A program made the translations under genes and the position numbers. DNA of 6,028 nt, from the NCBI GenBank assembly GCA_009773975.1, contig VSMX01000137.1, forward strand, positions 1 through 6,028, read 5' to 3'. How positions within the stretch are numbered: the stretch's first letter is position 1; the number at the start of each line of letters is the position of its first letter. Shown piece after piece: positions 5,844 to 6,028 of this stretch. Under the pieces are notes generated by a model that was not told the origin of the DNA, ran no database searches, and saw nothing but the letters and a program-made list of their open reading frames with translations. Source of the stretch: Desulfovibrio sp. Lineage in GTDB: Bacteria > Desulfobacterota > Desulfovibrionia > Desulfovibrionales > Desulfovibrionaceae.

Positions 5844-6028
5844 TTAATTCAACTGTCCGACTTTTTCCTCCCATATTTTTTTGCCATCAAGGAAGGTCTG
5901 CATGGGCGTTCTTCCACAGCAGACTTTTTCTCAAGAGCCGCCAGGCGCAGATTCATGGACTCAAGCCCATGTCGCAGCCAGATGGATCTTACGCCTGAAG
6001 GGGATACAAATATTCCCTTCTTTCTGAG
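5844..6028 (-). pseudogene. IS481-family transposase pseudogene with internal deletion and frameshift
   Basis: Read leftward from the edge, the frame begins LRKKGIFVSPSGVRSIWLRH and continues to LAALEKK, matching from memory the helix-turn-helix-to-linker part of a widespread IS481-type transposase group. At about 5921-5924 the similarity jumps, in another frame, to the extreme C-terminus of the same group: CCGRTPMQTFLDGKKIW, ending EEKVGQLN and TAA at 5846-5844. The integrase core with the DDE residues, on the order of 200 or more codons, is absent between the two pieces. The first frame itself runs out at TGA 5851-5849 after unrelated residues, so a deletion that also shifted the frame explains the structure. 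No active transposase can be made from what is visible. The 5' end is outside the window. Family assignment is from recalled similarity rather than a search. Confidence 0.75.

Larger units (their letters stand above)
5783..6028 (-). mobile_element. Internally deleted IS481-like insertion sequence remnant (continues past right edge)
   Basis: This segment holds one IS end and a minus-strand transposase gene whose 5' part lies beyond the window. The outer end is only eight to ten bases from the GtrII-like stop codon, so the element is inserted in, or has removed, the natural 3' flank of that gene. With its catalytic core missing the element cannot move itself; it could be moved in trans if both ends survive. 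Confidence 0.65.

Overview
The window looks like a surface-polysaccharide (O-antigen, LPS or capsule) biosynthesis and modification region of a Gram-negative bacterium. A Desulfovibrio-like or other proteobacterial source fits the GC-rich coding style and the type of IS remnant at the right edge, but that taxonomic guess is weak.

Layout: (1) Positions 1-1662, minus strand: the N-terminal 554 codons of a large glycosyltransferase that continues past the left edge. It has a complete family-2 (GT-A) domain, a helical linker, and the start of a second glycosyltransferase-like module with a cysteine-rich motif. (2) Positions 1663-1893: a divergent intergenic gap, with a candidate promoter for the leftward gene placed so close to its ATG that the message could be leaderless. 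(3) Positions 1894-3027, plus strand: a complete membrane acyltransferase of the acyltransferase-3 (OafA-like) family. (4) Positions 3028-3282: an AT-richer gap with three perfect inverted repeats and two candidate promoter elements. (5) Positions 3283-4227, plus strand: a GtrB-like polyprenyl-phosphate glycosyltransferase. (6) Positions 4266-5774, plus strand: a polytopic GtrII-type glucosyltransferase, 38 bp behind the previous gene with a good ribosome binding site. (7) From about 5783 to the right edge: the end of an insertion sequence, with a minus-strand transposase that has lost its catalytic core by internal deletion and frameshift.

How the genes could work together: by analogy with Shigella/Salmonella gtr systems, the GtrB-like enzyme would load a sugar onto undecaprenyl phosphate at the cytoplasmic face, and the GtrII-like protein would transfer it to the glycan in the periplasm. 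The acyltransferase would add acyl (often acetyl) groups to the same or a related glycan, and the leftward tandem glycosyltransferase would help build it. No GtrA flippase is present in the window, so flipping must be done by a gene elsewhere or by another mechanism. The GtrII-like gene has a sharply AT-rich core between GC-richer ends, and it is bordered by an IS remnant, so exchange or horizontal acquisition of this modification pair is plausible. I do not see a convincingly new biological system here; the most notable items are the tandem glycosyltransferase, the gtrA-less modification pair, the compositional mosaic and the internally deleted IS.
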